From contig JAPPUL010000079.1 of NCBI GenBank assembly GCA_026874595.1, positions 985,001 to 1,049,000 on the forward strand: a stretch of 64,000 bases of DNA, written 5' to 3'. The notes below the pieces were generated by a model. It had not been told where the DNA came from and did not search any database. It saw nothing but the letters and a program-made list of their open reading frames with translations. Below are positions 1-8,798 of the stretch, in pieces; position 1 is the first letter of the stretch; each line of letters opens with the position of its first letter. The position numbers were made by a program, and so were the translations under genes. Source of the DNA: Sipunculus nudus (taxonomy: Eukaryota; Annelida; Sipuncula; Golfingiida; Sipunculidae).

Positions 1-1841
1 ACCGATTTCGCATTCCTACATTCAGGAAAACCTGTGCAAGCAAGAAAATATCCATACCGACCAAGCTTTTTCACCATAGCTCGTCCGCACTTTTCACACA
101 ATTCATCCGTCTTTTCATCAAATACGTTCTTCATACTTTGCATATTCGCTTTCGCCTCCTGCACGCTCGGCAAAAACTCTTTATAGTAAAATTGTTTCAA
201 TACCTCAACCCAACTCTTTGCCGATTCTTCTATCTTATCTAAATCCTCTTCTATATTCGCTGTGAACTTTATATCTGTTATCTTGGGGAAATGTTTTGAT
301 ATTAACTCATTTGTTAACTTTCCAAGCTCCGTTGGGACTAATTGTCTTTGCTTTTTTGATACATAATATCTTTTTACAAGCGTTTGCAAGGTTGGCGCAT
401 ACGTGCTCGGACGCCCAACTCCTGATTCCTCAAGCGTACTTACCATGCTCGCTTCTGAATAGCGCGGCGGTGGCTCTGTGTAGTGTTTACTTGGACTTAG
501 TTCTTTAAGTTTTACCACTGCCCCTTCATTCAGTTTCGGTACTACCACCTTATTTGCCTCACTTGCGAGTGTCCCGTATACTAAAAGAAAGCCTTTAAAT
601 ATTAGCTTTGTACTTACTAAACGAAATATACTCTTTTTACCACTAATCTCTATTGTTATTTGTTTATAACGCGCTTTGCTCATTTGAGATGACACAAAGG
701 CATTCCATATCAAAGTATATAGCTTTAATTGTTCTTTTGTTAGATACTTTGATATCGATTCTGGTGTGCGGGATACTGATGTTGGCCTTATCGCCTCGTG
801 CGCATCTTGCACTCCTTTCTTCTTGTTTATATAAATATTTGCTTTCTCCGGTAGATACTCTTTTCCGTAAGTTTCCTTTATAAAATCCCTTGCCTCTCCT
901 ATTGCTACATTTGATACTCGTGTTGAATCTGTTCTTATATATGTTACAAGCCCTACTGTCTCTTTTGATAAATCTACTCCCTCATAAAGACTTTGGGCTA
1001 TTTGCATCGTCCTTGATGGTGCAAACCCTAGCTTTATCGACCCTTCTTGTTGCATTCGGCTAGTTGTATATGGGGCATACGCTCCTCTTTGTCTTACCTT
1101 CTCTTCTATCTTGCTTACTTTATGTTCTTCTTTCTTTATCTCCAACACCACCGCCTTTGTCTCCTTTTCACTGCCAAGTTCCACCTTCTTACCTGCGTAC
1201 TTTACAAGTTGAGCCTCAAATTCTTTGCCCCCTGATTTAAAAAGTCCCTTTATCTTCCAATATTCTTTCTTTTCAAACTTTTCTATCTCCTCCTCTCGAT
1301 CGCATAACAATTTCAACGACGCCGACTGCACTCGCCCTGCCGACAAACCTTTCTTCAGCTTCTCCCACAAAAGTGGACTTAAATTGTACCCTACAAGCCT
1401 ATCTAAGACTCGTCTTGCTTTTTGCGCATTGACTTTATTTAAATCTATTTCTCTTGGCTCAACTACTGCTTTCGTTATCGCTTGCTTTGTTATCTCATTA
1501 AATAAGATCCGCTTTATCAAAAGTTTCGGATGCTTTTCCCATATCGTGTTTTGGATATTCCACGCTATGGCCTCCCCTTCTCGATCATTATCTGAGGCTA
1601 TTAATATCTCCTTAGACTTAATTGCTTCCTTTTTCAAGTTTTCAAGTATTTTCCCTCGCCCGCGCACCGTTATATAATCTGGTTCGAAATTATTCTCTAT
1701 GTCTATTGCAAGACGGCTTTTTGGTAAGTCCACCAAGTGCCCCATTGACGACAGCACCCGATATCTTTTTCCTAAATATTTATTGATTGTTTTTGCTTTG
1801 GCGTTTGACTCAACTATTACAAGCGTTTGCTCCTGTCCCAT
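1..1841 (-). CDS. topA: DNA topoisomerase I (partial, C-terminus beyond left edge)
   Basis: Type IA topoisomerase that relaxes negative supercoils by cutting one strand. I translated the minus strand from ATG at 1841; about 613 codons are open and run off the window edge. The TOPRIM motif near residue 8 reads VESNAKAKT (usual VESPAKAKT), followed by the acidic SDNDREGEAIAW motif. The catalytic tyrosine lies in VTYIRTDS near residue 300. A zinc-finger start with the CEKCG pair and a later Cys is seen near residues 578-605, so the topoisomerase core is complete and only the C-terminal zinc-finger tail is cut. It lies downstream of dprA on the same strand, the common dprA-topA order. Identification is firm; the total length is unknown. 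Confidence 0.95.
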   Translation of the reverse strand, partial: MGQEQTLVIVESNAKAKTINKYLGKRYRVLSSMGHLVDLPKSRLAIDIENNFEPDYITVRGRGKILENLKKEAIKSKEILIASDNDREGEAIAWNIQNTIWEKHPKLLIKRILFNEITKQAITKAVVEPREIDLNKVNAQKARRVLDRLVGYNLSPLLWEKLKKGLSAGRVQSASLKLLCDREEEIEKFEKKEYWKIKGLFKSGGKEFEAQLVKYAGKKVELGSEKETKAVVLEIKKEEHKVSKIEEKVRQRGAYAPYTTSRMQQEGSIKLGFAPSRTMQIAQSLYEGVDLSKETVGLVTYIRTDSTRVSNVAIGEARDFIKETYGKEYLPEKANIYINKKKGVQDAHEAIRPTSVSRTPESISKYLTKEQLKLYTLIWNAFVSSQMSKARYKQITIEISGKKSIFRLVSTKLIFKGFLLVYGTLASEANKVVVPKLNEGAVVKLKELSPSKHYTEPPPRYSEASMVSTLEESGVGRPSTYAPTLQTLVKRYYVSKKQRQLVPTELGKLTNELISKHFPKITDIKFTANIEEDLDKIEESAKSWVEVLKQFYYKEFLPSVQEAKANMQSMKNVFDEKTDELCEKCGRAMVKKLGRYGYFLACTGFPECRNAKS

Positions 1842-1986
1842 GTCTATTTTTTTTACCCCAGTTAATTCTTAGATATTACTCCCCTCGTAATATCTGTTTT
1901 TACTGTTTGTAATATAATAACTTTAACCAACTTCTTAATATTATTTATAAACCTTTTAACTTAATTAAAACTATTTTTCAACTAAG

Positions 1987-3321
1987 CTAGCCCTTAGTCT
2001 TACTCCTATTTATAGAATATAAATTACCTTCCTTGATACATATATCTTGTAATACCAAAGACCTAAGCACTCCCATAACTCGTCCAACTGATAATTTACT
2101 CTCCTCTACTATTATGTCAAACCCCTTCCACCCTCCCTTAAATACTTCTATTATCTTTCGTTCATCTTCTCCTAATTTATAATCCATATATAACTTTTCA
2201 ACTATAGCATCAAAAGAAAAATTACTACCACCACCATCCTCTAAAGTTGATACTACTGCTCTTTCTTCCTTTCCTCCTTCCTTAGTGAAACTATCTTCTC
2301 TCCCCTCCCACTCCTCTATCTTACTATCTTCGCCCTCTCCTAAAGCATTATTACTAACTCCTCGATCTCCTCCCTCCAACCTAAGTGAATCTATATCTAC
2401 CACCAAACTCAAGTCCTCAAGCAGATTCTCAGATCCCTCAATCAGTTTTGCTCCTTCCTTAATTAAATGGTTTGACCCCGCACTATACTCGCTAAGGGCA
2501 GGCCCTGGATAAGCGTACACCTCCCGACCATACTCAAGCGCATATTTTGCTGTATGCATTACCCCAGATCTCTTTCCAGCTTCAACTACTACAACTCCAA
2601 GCGATAATCCGCACATTATTCTATTCCTTATAGGAAAATTATGGCGCATCGGCGGTGTCCCAAAAGGATACTCGCTTATGACTGCTCCTCGCTTTATTAT
2701 CGCCTCATATAAATCTTTATTAACCTTCGGATATAATACGTCTACTCCACTCCCAAGTACTGCTATCGTATTACCTCCTCCGTCTAATGCCCCCTTGTGC
2801 GCTGAAGCATCTATTCCTATCGCAAGCCCGCTAACTACGTTAAACCCTATCTCCCCCATGTCATAACCCAACTTATATGCGTTTTGTAAGCCTGACTCAC
2901 TTGCATTGCGACTCCCTACTATCGTTACCCCTGTTTTATTTAAATCACTCTCCCCTTTGCAATATAATACTATCGGCGCGTCTGCTAACTGTTCCAATAT
3001 CTCAGGATAGTTCTTATCGTATATCCGCAAAAGCTTAACCCCGCTCTCCTTTGCCTTCTCTATCTCTTTTAATCCCCTTTCTATCACTTTGTCTCGCTCT
3101 AATACAAAATGTTTTGCCTGCCTCTCATTTAATAAAAAATCCTTCTGTATCTCCGATACCCCTGCTTTCTCAAATAAATATCTTAAGTCTTTTCCATAAA
3201 AATCTATTAACTTCCTCTTCAAATACGCTTTAAAAGATATTAGATTTAAACCTACATAATATTCCTTGTCTGTACATCCGCTTACCCCTAGATCAAAAGA
3301 CTTTGAGCCTCTATGCTCCAT
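1987..3321 (-). CDS. dprA: DNA-processing protein DprA
   Basis: DprA/Smf loads RecA on incoming single-stranded DNA during transformation. The Rossmann-like core spans about residues 110-305 and has VGSRNASESG (135-144), SGLAIGIDASAHKGAL (164-179) and the ISEYPFG and FPIRNRIM motifs. A DprA winged-helix-like domain follows at about 380-438. Between them, residues 306-375 form an acidic, glycine-rich, low-complexity linker, which makes the protein (444 aa) longer than the usual 360-380 aa. It is followed by topA after about 145 bp. ATG start at 3321; the coding strand is strongly purine-rich. No other competence genes are in the window, so a transformation role is inferred from the family. Confidence 0.93.
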   Translation of the reverse strand: MEHRGSKSFDLGVSGCTDKEYYVGLNLISFKAYLKRKLIDFYGKDLRYLFEKAGVSEIQKDFLLNERQAKHFVLERDKVIERGLKEIEKAKESGVKLLRIYDKNYPEILEQLADAPIVLYCKGESDLNKTGVTIVGSRNASESGLQNAYKLGYDMGEIGFNVVSGLAIGIDASAHKGALDGGGNTIAVLGSGVDVLYPKVNKDLYEAIIKRGAVISEYPFGTPPMRHNFPIRNRIMCGLSLGVVVVEAGKRSGVMHTAKYALEYGREVYAYPGPALSEYSAGSNHLIKEGAKLIEGSENLLEDLSLVVDIDSLRLEGGDRGVSNNALGEGEDSKIEEWEGREDSFTKEGGKEERAVVSTLEDGGGSNFSFDAIVEKLYMDYKLGEDERKIIEVFKGGWKGFDIIVEESKLSVGRVMGVLRSLVLQDICIKEGNLYSINRSKTKG

Positions 3322-3479
3322 TTCATATGCTCCATTATCCTATTTATTTCTATATCTTTATTTCTATATAAACTCTAATGTAATCTATAGTAACAAATTA
3401 TATCCTACTAAATGCTTATTTTTTAAGCAGTTTTTAAACCTTAAATCTTTCATAATAAACCTATGTTAATAAACCTATG

Positions 3480-4475
3480 TTATATCTTCCACCTTATAAA
3501 ATCTTTTGCAAAATACGTCAATATTATATCTGCTCCCGCACGCTTTATAGATAACAAACTCTCAAGAGCTACTTCACGCTCGTCTATATACCCTAAAGCC
3601 CCTCCCGCCTTTATCATCGCATATTCTCCACTTACATTATACGCCGCAATCGGTATCCCAACATACTCTTCCTTCAACCTGTATATTATATCCAAATACG
3701 ATAACGCAGGCTTTACCATCACTATGTCTGCTCCCTCGATAATGTCTTGCTCCGCCTCCATATAGCCTTCCTTCACATTCGACGGATTCATCTGATAACC
3801 CCGTCTGTCCCCATAACTCGGACTTGATCCCGCTGCGTCCCTAAATGGACCATAGTAACTCGATGCGTACTTTACACTATATGACATTATACCCACCCCC
3901 GTATGCCCCCCCCCATCTAACACTCCCCTTATCTCCGCCACCATCCCATCCATCATCCCAGATGGCGCTATTATGTCTGCTCCAGCTTGGGCATGGCTTA
4001 AGGCTTGCTTGCCTAGTAACAAAAGCGTCTTCTCATTATCTACTCTCACCACCTCCCCCACCTCACCCACTTCCAATACCCCACAATGTCCATGAGTTGT
4101 ATATTCGCAAAAGCATAAATCCGTTATCAGTAAAAGCTCTTTCCCAAATTCCTTACGCAGCCCCCTAAGTGCATCCTGTATTATCCCATCCTCCCGACAT
4201 GCAACCTCCCCATTCAAATCCTTCTCCTGCGGTATCCCAAAAAGAATTAACGCTTTAAGTCCTCCCTTTACTAGCTCCTCTACCTCCTGTTTTAAACTCT
4301 CAACTCCATACCTATATAACCCCGGTAACAAGCTTATCTGTTCACGCCCACCCCCCAAACCCTCCTTTACAAACATCGGATATATTAAATCTTCCTTGCT
4401 TATCCGTGTCTCCTCAAGCAAGCCCCTTAATACCTTATTTTCACGAAGCCGCCGAAGCCTTCTTATCGGATACAT
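3480..4475 (-). CDS. hemB: Delta-aminolevulinic acid dehydratase (porphobilinogen synthase)
   Basis: Condenses two 5-aminolevulinate molecules to porphobilinogen in tetrapyrrole synthesis. Length 331 aa is typical. The zinc-type cysteines Cys121, Cys123 and Cys131 are present in the segment DLCFCEYTTHGHCG, and the Schiff-base lysines are Lys202 (SVKYASSYYGPFRDAA) and Lys255 (MVKPALSYLD). The gene is transcribed away from the lipoprotein operon starting near 4.7 kb. A run of nine G on the coding strand (3906-3914, in the DGGGH codons near residues 188-191) is unusual for this AT-rich DNA. Heme supply fits with cyoE further along. Confidence 0.96.
   Translation of the reverse strand: MYPIRRLRRLRENKVLRGLLEETRISKEDLIYPMFVKEGLGGGREQISLLPGLYRYGVESLKQEVEELVKGGLKALILFGIPQEKDLNGEVACREDGIIQDALRGLRKEFGKELLLITDLCFCEYTTHGHCGVLEVGEVGEVVRVDNEKTLLLLGKQALSHAQAGADIIAPSGMMDGMVAEIRGVLDGGGHTGVGIMSYSVKYASSYYGPFRDAAGSSPSYGDRRGYQMNPSNVKEGYMEAEQDIIEGADIVMVKPALSYLDIIYRLKEEYVGIPIAAYNVSGEYAMIKAGGALGYIDEREVALESLLSIKRAGADIILTYFAKDFIRWKI
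3906..3914 (-). repeat. G9 homopolymer inside hemB
   Basis: Nine consecutive C on the plus strand, that is nine G on the coding strand, inside the hemB reading frame. Tracts of this length are prone to slippage. The frame is intact as given. Confidence 0.9.
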
Positions 4476-4694
4476 ATTTATTGCTTTTCCCCTTCTTTTA
4501 TCTTATTTCTATATCTTTATAAACTTACATAATATCTTATATATAAGCGTTTTATACATACTGGCACCTACATATAGCCGCTTTTTTAAACTCACATTAT
4601 TTTTTATATGTTTTGTATTTCTTTACCTTTGAGTTTAATTTACTAGTAGACATTTTATGTGCTTATTTCTTTGCTGTTTTGTCCTTTTGCCATT

Positions 4695-5951
4695 ATGCAA
4701 TATTTTAAAAGATACTCACTAAGTTTAATTCTTATCCATATCTTAATTAATTACTCGTGTGCTGCCTCATTAAAACCTTACGACATTAAAACCAACACCA
4801 TGATAAAGCACTACTCAAAACGCCAATTCCATAACGCTTATATTGAAGCCTCTAAACTTGTCTATGACGAAAGCAAAAAAAACAACCAGTTTGGTAAAGA
4901 CTTCTATCTTGCTTTGCTTGAACGCGGTAAAATCGCCCTTGCAAATGGTTCCTATCAAAAGGCTATTAACGACCTACAACAGGCTGAAAAACGTTTTTTG
5001 CTAATTGAAAATACTATATCCATAAATGAGGAAATAGGCGCTTTTTTTTCTAATGACCTTTCTAAAGAATATATGACCGACCCCTTTGAAACCATTTCTA
5101 TTAGCCCCTACCTTATTGCTGCTTACCTCGGGAAAGGAGATTTTAATGGAGCTAAAGTTGAACGTAATCGCACTATTAACAAAATTAATGAGTATGTTGA
5201 ATCTAGTAATAAAACGCATCTTGATAATCTGTTTGCTCGCTTTATTTCTGCTTTGATCTATGAAATGGAACATAACTATAGTGATGCCATAATCGAATAT
5301 AACAAAATCATTAAAAAAAAACCTAATCTAAGTTATATTAAAAATTATATAAAAAACACAAAACAAAACAAAACTCAACTCGTTATTCTTATCGATAGCG
5401 GCCTTGCTCCTTACAAATATGAAGCTACTTTCGGGCCAATTTATATAAACATAGACGGCAAATCTATACTCCTTCGTTTTGCCTATCCCAAAATGGCCAA
5501 GGCCTACTCCTCTATCGATAAATTCAGTGTCTATGATGTTTCAAATAATCTATTGCTCGGGTCTACTAACATCTTATACGACCTTGAGAATTCTATATTA
5601 ACTCACTTTGAAAAAACCGAAGATAAAAGAATTAACCGCATTAAAAACAAAGTAATTGCAAGTCTTGCCTTATCTATAGGCGGACAAGTGGTAGGCGATG
5701 CCATTGGGGGAACTACGGGAGAGGTTGTCGGGTTTTTATCATTTTTGGTGGCGAGTAGTGGGGCATTTATGGATAAAGCTGATCTTAGACAATGGAAAAC
5801 TCTTCCTAAGAATATTCAGTTTATAAGGACTGCAAACATTAAAACTTCCACCAAAACTATTCTTATAAAATATAACAGTGGCGAGCAGCTCGTTAATGTT
5901 GATATTAAACCAGATAAATTAAACTTCCTTTATGTTTCTATCCCAGAATGA
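4695..5951 (+). CDS. COG3014-type TPR-like envelope lipoprotein
   Basis: The frame is open from GTG 4659, but ATG 4695 is the better start because it places a hydrophobic signal directly before INYSC, a plausible though non-canonical lipobox. The middle (about residues 30-230 from ATG) looks helical and TPR-like (YQKAINDLQQAEKR and similar). The C-terminal part has a Gly-rich hydrophobic stretch followed by DLRQWKTLP and an all-beta tail, as I recall for the COG3014 family of exported proteins. It is first in a run of four same-strand lipoprotein genes with LpoB and LPP20 homologues. The role is inferred to be in the envelope; the exact function is unknown. Confidence 0.7.
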   Translation: MQYFKRYSLSLILIHILINYSCAASLKPYDIKTNTMIKHYSKRQFHNAYIEASKLVYDESKKNNQFGKDFYLALLERGKIALANGSYQKAINDLQQAEKRFLLIENTISINEEIGAFFSNDLSKEYMTDPFETISISPYLIAAYLGKGDFNGAKVERNRTINKINEYVESSNKTHLDNLFARFISALIYEMEHNYSDAIIEYNKIIKKKPNLSYIKNYIKNTKQNKTQLVILIDSGLAPYKYEATFGPIYINIDGKSILLRFAYPKMAKAYSSIDKFSVYDVSNNLLLGSTNILYDLENSILTHFEKTEDKRINRIKNKVIASLALSIGGQVVGDAIGGTTGEVVGFLSFLVASSGAFMDKADLRQWKTLPKNIQFIRTANIKTSTKTILIKYNSGEQLVNVDIKPDKLNFLYVSIPE

Positions 5952-6057
5952 TTTTTTCTTGTTAAGTTTAAATTGTATTTCTCTTGTTTATAACAGGATA
6001 TTAGTATATATTATCAGAATTAATCTCTTAATAGCATTCTCTAGTGCTGACTAAATT

Positions 6058-6083
6058 AGGAAGTAACGATAGGAAGTAACGAT
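6058..6083. repeat. 13-bp direct repeat x2 before lpoB-like gene
   Basis: The unit AGGAAGTAACGAT occurs twice in tandem just before the ATG at 6088, so the purine-rich Shine-Dalgarno-like AGGAAG is duplicated. Confidence 0.9.
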
Positions 6084-6087
6084 CAAT

Positions 6088-6681
6088 ATGAAGAAAACAC
6101 TAATAGTAAACTTAACTTTTGTCCTACTTTTATTCTCATGCTCGACTCAACACGTTGTTAAGGATATTAGTGACCAGGATACTGTAATCGATTCTAGTTG
6201 GTCTGCTGGTGATCTTAAAAGAGTTGCCAAGAAAATGGAAGTCTCCATAGCTAATTCTGGCTTTACTAAAACTCCAAAATATCAAGAAGTAAAACCTCGT
6301 TGGATGCTTGCTAAAACTCTTATAAACGATACTGACGAGCATATAAATACTCGGGTCATAATGGAAAAGATACGCACCGCTTTAATTAAAAAAAGACTTG
6401 CTCGTTTTGTTGATGATGAGGCTTTAGACACTGCAATAGAACAGCTTTCTTTACAGCAAAGTGATTTGTTTGATAACTCTAAGGCTGCTCAGATTGGTAA
6501 GCTTGTTGGAGCTAAGCTTATATTAAGAGGACGTATTTCTAATATACGAAAACGTTTGGGCCGCAATGATATTGTCTTTTATAATATCACTGTGCAGCTT
6601 GTTGACCTTGAAACTTTAGAAATTATTTGGATCGAGGATGATGAGATTCAAAGAAAAACTATAAAAGCTCGCTATCGATAG
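6088..6681 (+). CDS. LpoB-type lipoprotein (penicillin-binding protein activator family)
   Basis: 197 aa with a short signal ending in LLLFSC, a lipobox, so probably a membrane-anchored lipoprotein. The body matches the COG3417/LpoB fold by pattern: WSAGDLKRVAKKM near the start, RWMLAKTLINDTDEHINTR, a long helix with IRTALIKK, and a final beta section QLVDLETLEIIWIEDDEI with a positively charged C-terminus. In E. coli LpoB activates PBP1b from the outer membrane. Many phyla carry homologues next to LPP20 and COG3014 genes without a known PBP partner, as here, so PBP activation is not established for this protein. Confidence 0.78.
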   Translation: MKKTLIVNLTFVLLLFSCSTQHVVKDISDQDTVIDSSWSAGDLKRVAKKMEVSIANSGFTKTPKYQEVKPRWMLAKTLINDTDEHINTRVIMEKIRTALIKKRLARFVDDEALDTAIEQLSLQQSDLFDNSKAAQIGKLVGAKLILRGRISNIRKRLGRNDIVFYNITVQLVDLETLEIIWIEDDEIQRKTIKARYR

Positions 6682-6711
6682 CTTTATATAAAATTATAAG
6701 AGTTCACTCCT

Positions 6712-7773
6712 ATGAAAAAACACATCTTTATGAAAAAGCATATCTTATTCCTTTCACTAACGCTTTCACTAACTACCTTTTTTATACATTGTTCGACAAG
6801 TAAGGTAGTAAAAGCTGATGAATATGAAAATATTAATGAAAATTCAAAACGAACGGAAAGACTTAAAAATAAAACAAAATCTCATATAGGCCCTGATTGG
6901 ATAACTAAAGTGCCGACAAGTGATAAGAGTTATTTTTTTGTTGGGCTTGGTGAAGATATTAAAAAAGATAGCGCAAAAGCAAAAGCAACTCAAGATGCTC
7001 TTGGACAAATAGCTTTACTTATTCATACCTCAATAAATAGTCAAAATTCCTTCTCATCAGTTTACAAAGAAAATGAGCTTAGCAATAATAATAAAAACAC
7101 GGATAGCTTCTCGCTTACAAAGAAAGGTTTTAGCAAATTAAAGGTAAAAGGACAGGGCTCAATCAATGATTTTGCAATAAAAGGGAATTATACAAGGGTA
7201 GAACAAGGAATAACATCTTGGTATGTACTTGCAGAAATACCAAAAAGTTCAATAGAAAAAGCTCGTGACAAAATAAAAAAACTTCGACAAAAACTAAAGA
7301 AGTTACCGGCTATAGTAGTAGGACAAAACATAATATCAAATGTAGTTAAAGATAATTTGAAGCTTAAATCGTTTTTTGAATCTTTTTATCAATCTCAAGG
7401 CTATTATATACTTGGAGATATGATAGAAGGTGAGGAGGGCTTAACAAACATAAAAAATAGGGCTCGAAGACTTGGGGCAAAACTATTAATATATGCTGCT
7501 ATATCCGTAGATAGAATATTCAAGGATTTTACTTTATACATAGCTAATGGTACGCTTTTAACTAAAGAGATTGTTCTTGATGAGAGTGCTGGCTTTGCAG
7601 CTTTTATTATTAATAATAAAAATAATTTATACTTTGATGTTGAGAAAGGGATAGGACGTAGCAAAAGCAAAGCTTTTTATAATTTGGAGACGAAGTTACT
7701 TAATAAGTTATGGCAAGAGTATCGTGTTCAAAACACTAAACAGGACAATGATAACGGATACTTTGCTCACTAG
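6712..7773 (+). CDS. LPP20-family lipoprotein
   Basis: 353 aa. The N-terminal signal ends in FFIHCSTS (lipobox-like Cys). The LPP20 core is recognisable from PDWITKVPTSDKSYFFVGLG through DSAKAKATQDALGQIA to ITSWYVLAEIPKS (about residues 60-185); the rest contains a nucleotide-free alpha/beta part I do not recognise. The first 36 bp are an imperfect 18-bp tandem repeat that doubles the start region (MKKHIF then MKKHIL), so translation could start at 6712 or 6730. It is 30 bp downstream of the lpoB-like gene and probably cotranscribed. Function in the envelope is unknown. Confidence 0.78.
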   Translation: MKKHIFMKKHILFLSLTLSLTTFFIHCSTSKVVKADEYENINENSKRTERLKNKTKSHIGPDWITKVPTSDKSYFFVGLGEDIKKDSAKAKATQDALGQIALLIHTSINSQNSFSSVYKENELSNNNKNTDSFSLTKKGFSKLKVKGQGSINDFAIKGNYTRVEQGITSWYVLAEIPKSSIEKARDKIKKLRQKLKKLPAIVVGQNIISNVVKDNLKLKSFFESFYQSQGYYILGDMIEGEEGLTNIKNRARRLGAKLLIYAAISVDRIFKDFTLYIANGTLLTKEIVLDESAGFAAFIINNKNNLYFDVEKGIGRSKSKAFYNLETKLLNKLWQEYRVQNTKQDNDNGYFAH

Positions 7774-7883
7774 ATTTTAGATATTCAATTATTGATATAT
7801 ATGATAAATTTATATATTATAATTAAAACAGGAATTTTAAGGAAAGATAAATAAAAAGATTTATAAAAGGAGAGACAAATAAA

Positions 7884-8594
7884 ATGTTTAAATATAGACC
7901 TCTATTATTTATATTATTGATGCTTTTAGCAGTTGTAACTTTGGCCTGTGGAAGCAAGAGTGCAAAAACAAACTCAGAATCCCTTAAAGGTGGCAAATAT
8001 TATGCTGTTGGCCAGACTATAGATCTTGGATCTGCCAAATCACCAGAATGGATAGAACATGAAGGCGGCATTATAGAACATGAAGGAGAGAAATATGCAT
8101 GGATAAAAGGTGAGGGCTCTTCTAAGAATAAAGTAATTTCTAAAAAAACCGCCATAGCAAATGCACAGTCTCAATTGTCTCAATCGTTTAAGGTTTTAGT
8201 TGCAAATCAATTTGCTCAGGCCTGGGATACTATAGGCGATGATGAAGACAAAGAAAGCATAGAACAAGTTAAACAAGGGCTAACTGCTGTCAAAACAAGA
8301 ACTACAATAAAAGGATTTAATCTTATTAAATCATACAATACTCAAACAGGTAAAATAAAAACATTAACCCCTTTGGGTAAACCTGAGAGCTTCCAGGCTG
8401 TTAGATGGAGATACACTGTAATGATGGGTATGCCATATGAGCTTTATATAAAGCATAGAGACGATCTAATAGACGGTTTAAGCAAAACAGTAAAACCGAA
8501 TTCAAGACAAAAAAAGCTAATTAAAAAAGTGGATGAGCAATTGAAACAATTAGATGAAGAACCAAAAGAACTTGCAGTAGAGTCCGACAGTTAG
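7884..8594 (+). CDS. Second LPP20-like lipoprotein
   Basis: 236 aa with a clear signal and lipobox (VVTLACGS). The pattern YYAVGQTIDLGSAKSPEWI ... GEGSSKNKVISKKTAIANAQSQLSQ ... YELYIKHRDDL resembles LPP20 proteins, and it probably is a diverged paralogue of the preceding gene. The C-terminus is highly charged (Lys/Glu). An SD-like AAAGGAGAG lies just before the ATG. It is the last gene of the lipoprotein run, closed by the hairpin at 8631-8656. The 110 bp between 7774 and 7883 is very AT-rich and could hold its own promoter. Confidence 0.65.
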   Translation: MFKYRPLLFILLMLLAVVTLACGSKSAKTNSESLKGGKYYAVGQTIDLGSAKSPEWIEHEGGIIEHEGEKYAWIKGEGSSKNKVISKKTAIANAQSQLSQSFKVLVANQFAQAWDTIGDDEDKESIEQVKQGLTAVKTRTTIKGFNLIKSYNTQTGKIKTLTPLGKPESFQAVRWRYTVMMGMPYELYIKHRDDLIDGLSKTVKPNSRQKKLIKKVDEQLKQLDEEPKELAVESDS

Positions 8595-8630
8595 AAAGCA
8601 CATTCTGCTTTTGTAACGTTGCTACACTTT

Positions 8631-8660
8631 GCTAATTATTTGTTTAAATAATTAGCCTTT
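8631..8660 (+). terminator. Rho-independent terminator after the lipoprotein operon
   Basis: Perfect 11-bp inverted repeat GCTAATTATTT / AAATAATTAGC with a 4-nt GTTT loop, followed by CTTTT. It lies 36 bp after the stop of the last lipoprotein gene. Confidence 0.75.
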
Positions 8661-8798
8661 TAATTAGTCTGTTATCTTCTAATTATCTTCTAAAGTAAGA
8701 ATAAAATATTGCAGGATAAGTATAGTGAATAGTAATCTGCATTTTAAACTAATCCAAAATAATTAAAACAATATAAAAAAGGTGTTGATAATAAAAAA

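Noticed and set aside
1225-1677. 150-aa plus-strand open frame
   Set aside because: Lies entirely inside topA on the other strand; serine- and phenylalanine-rich composition typical of the antisense of purine-rich genes.
4475-4695. GTG 4659 as start of the COG3014-type gene
   Set aside because: Adds 12 residues before the signal; ATG 4695 gives the normal signal length, although neither has a clear SD.
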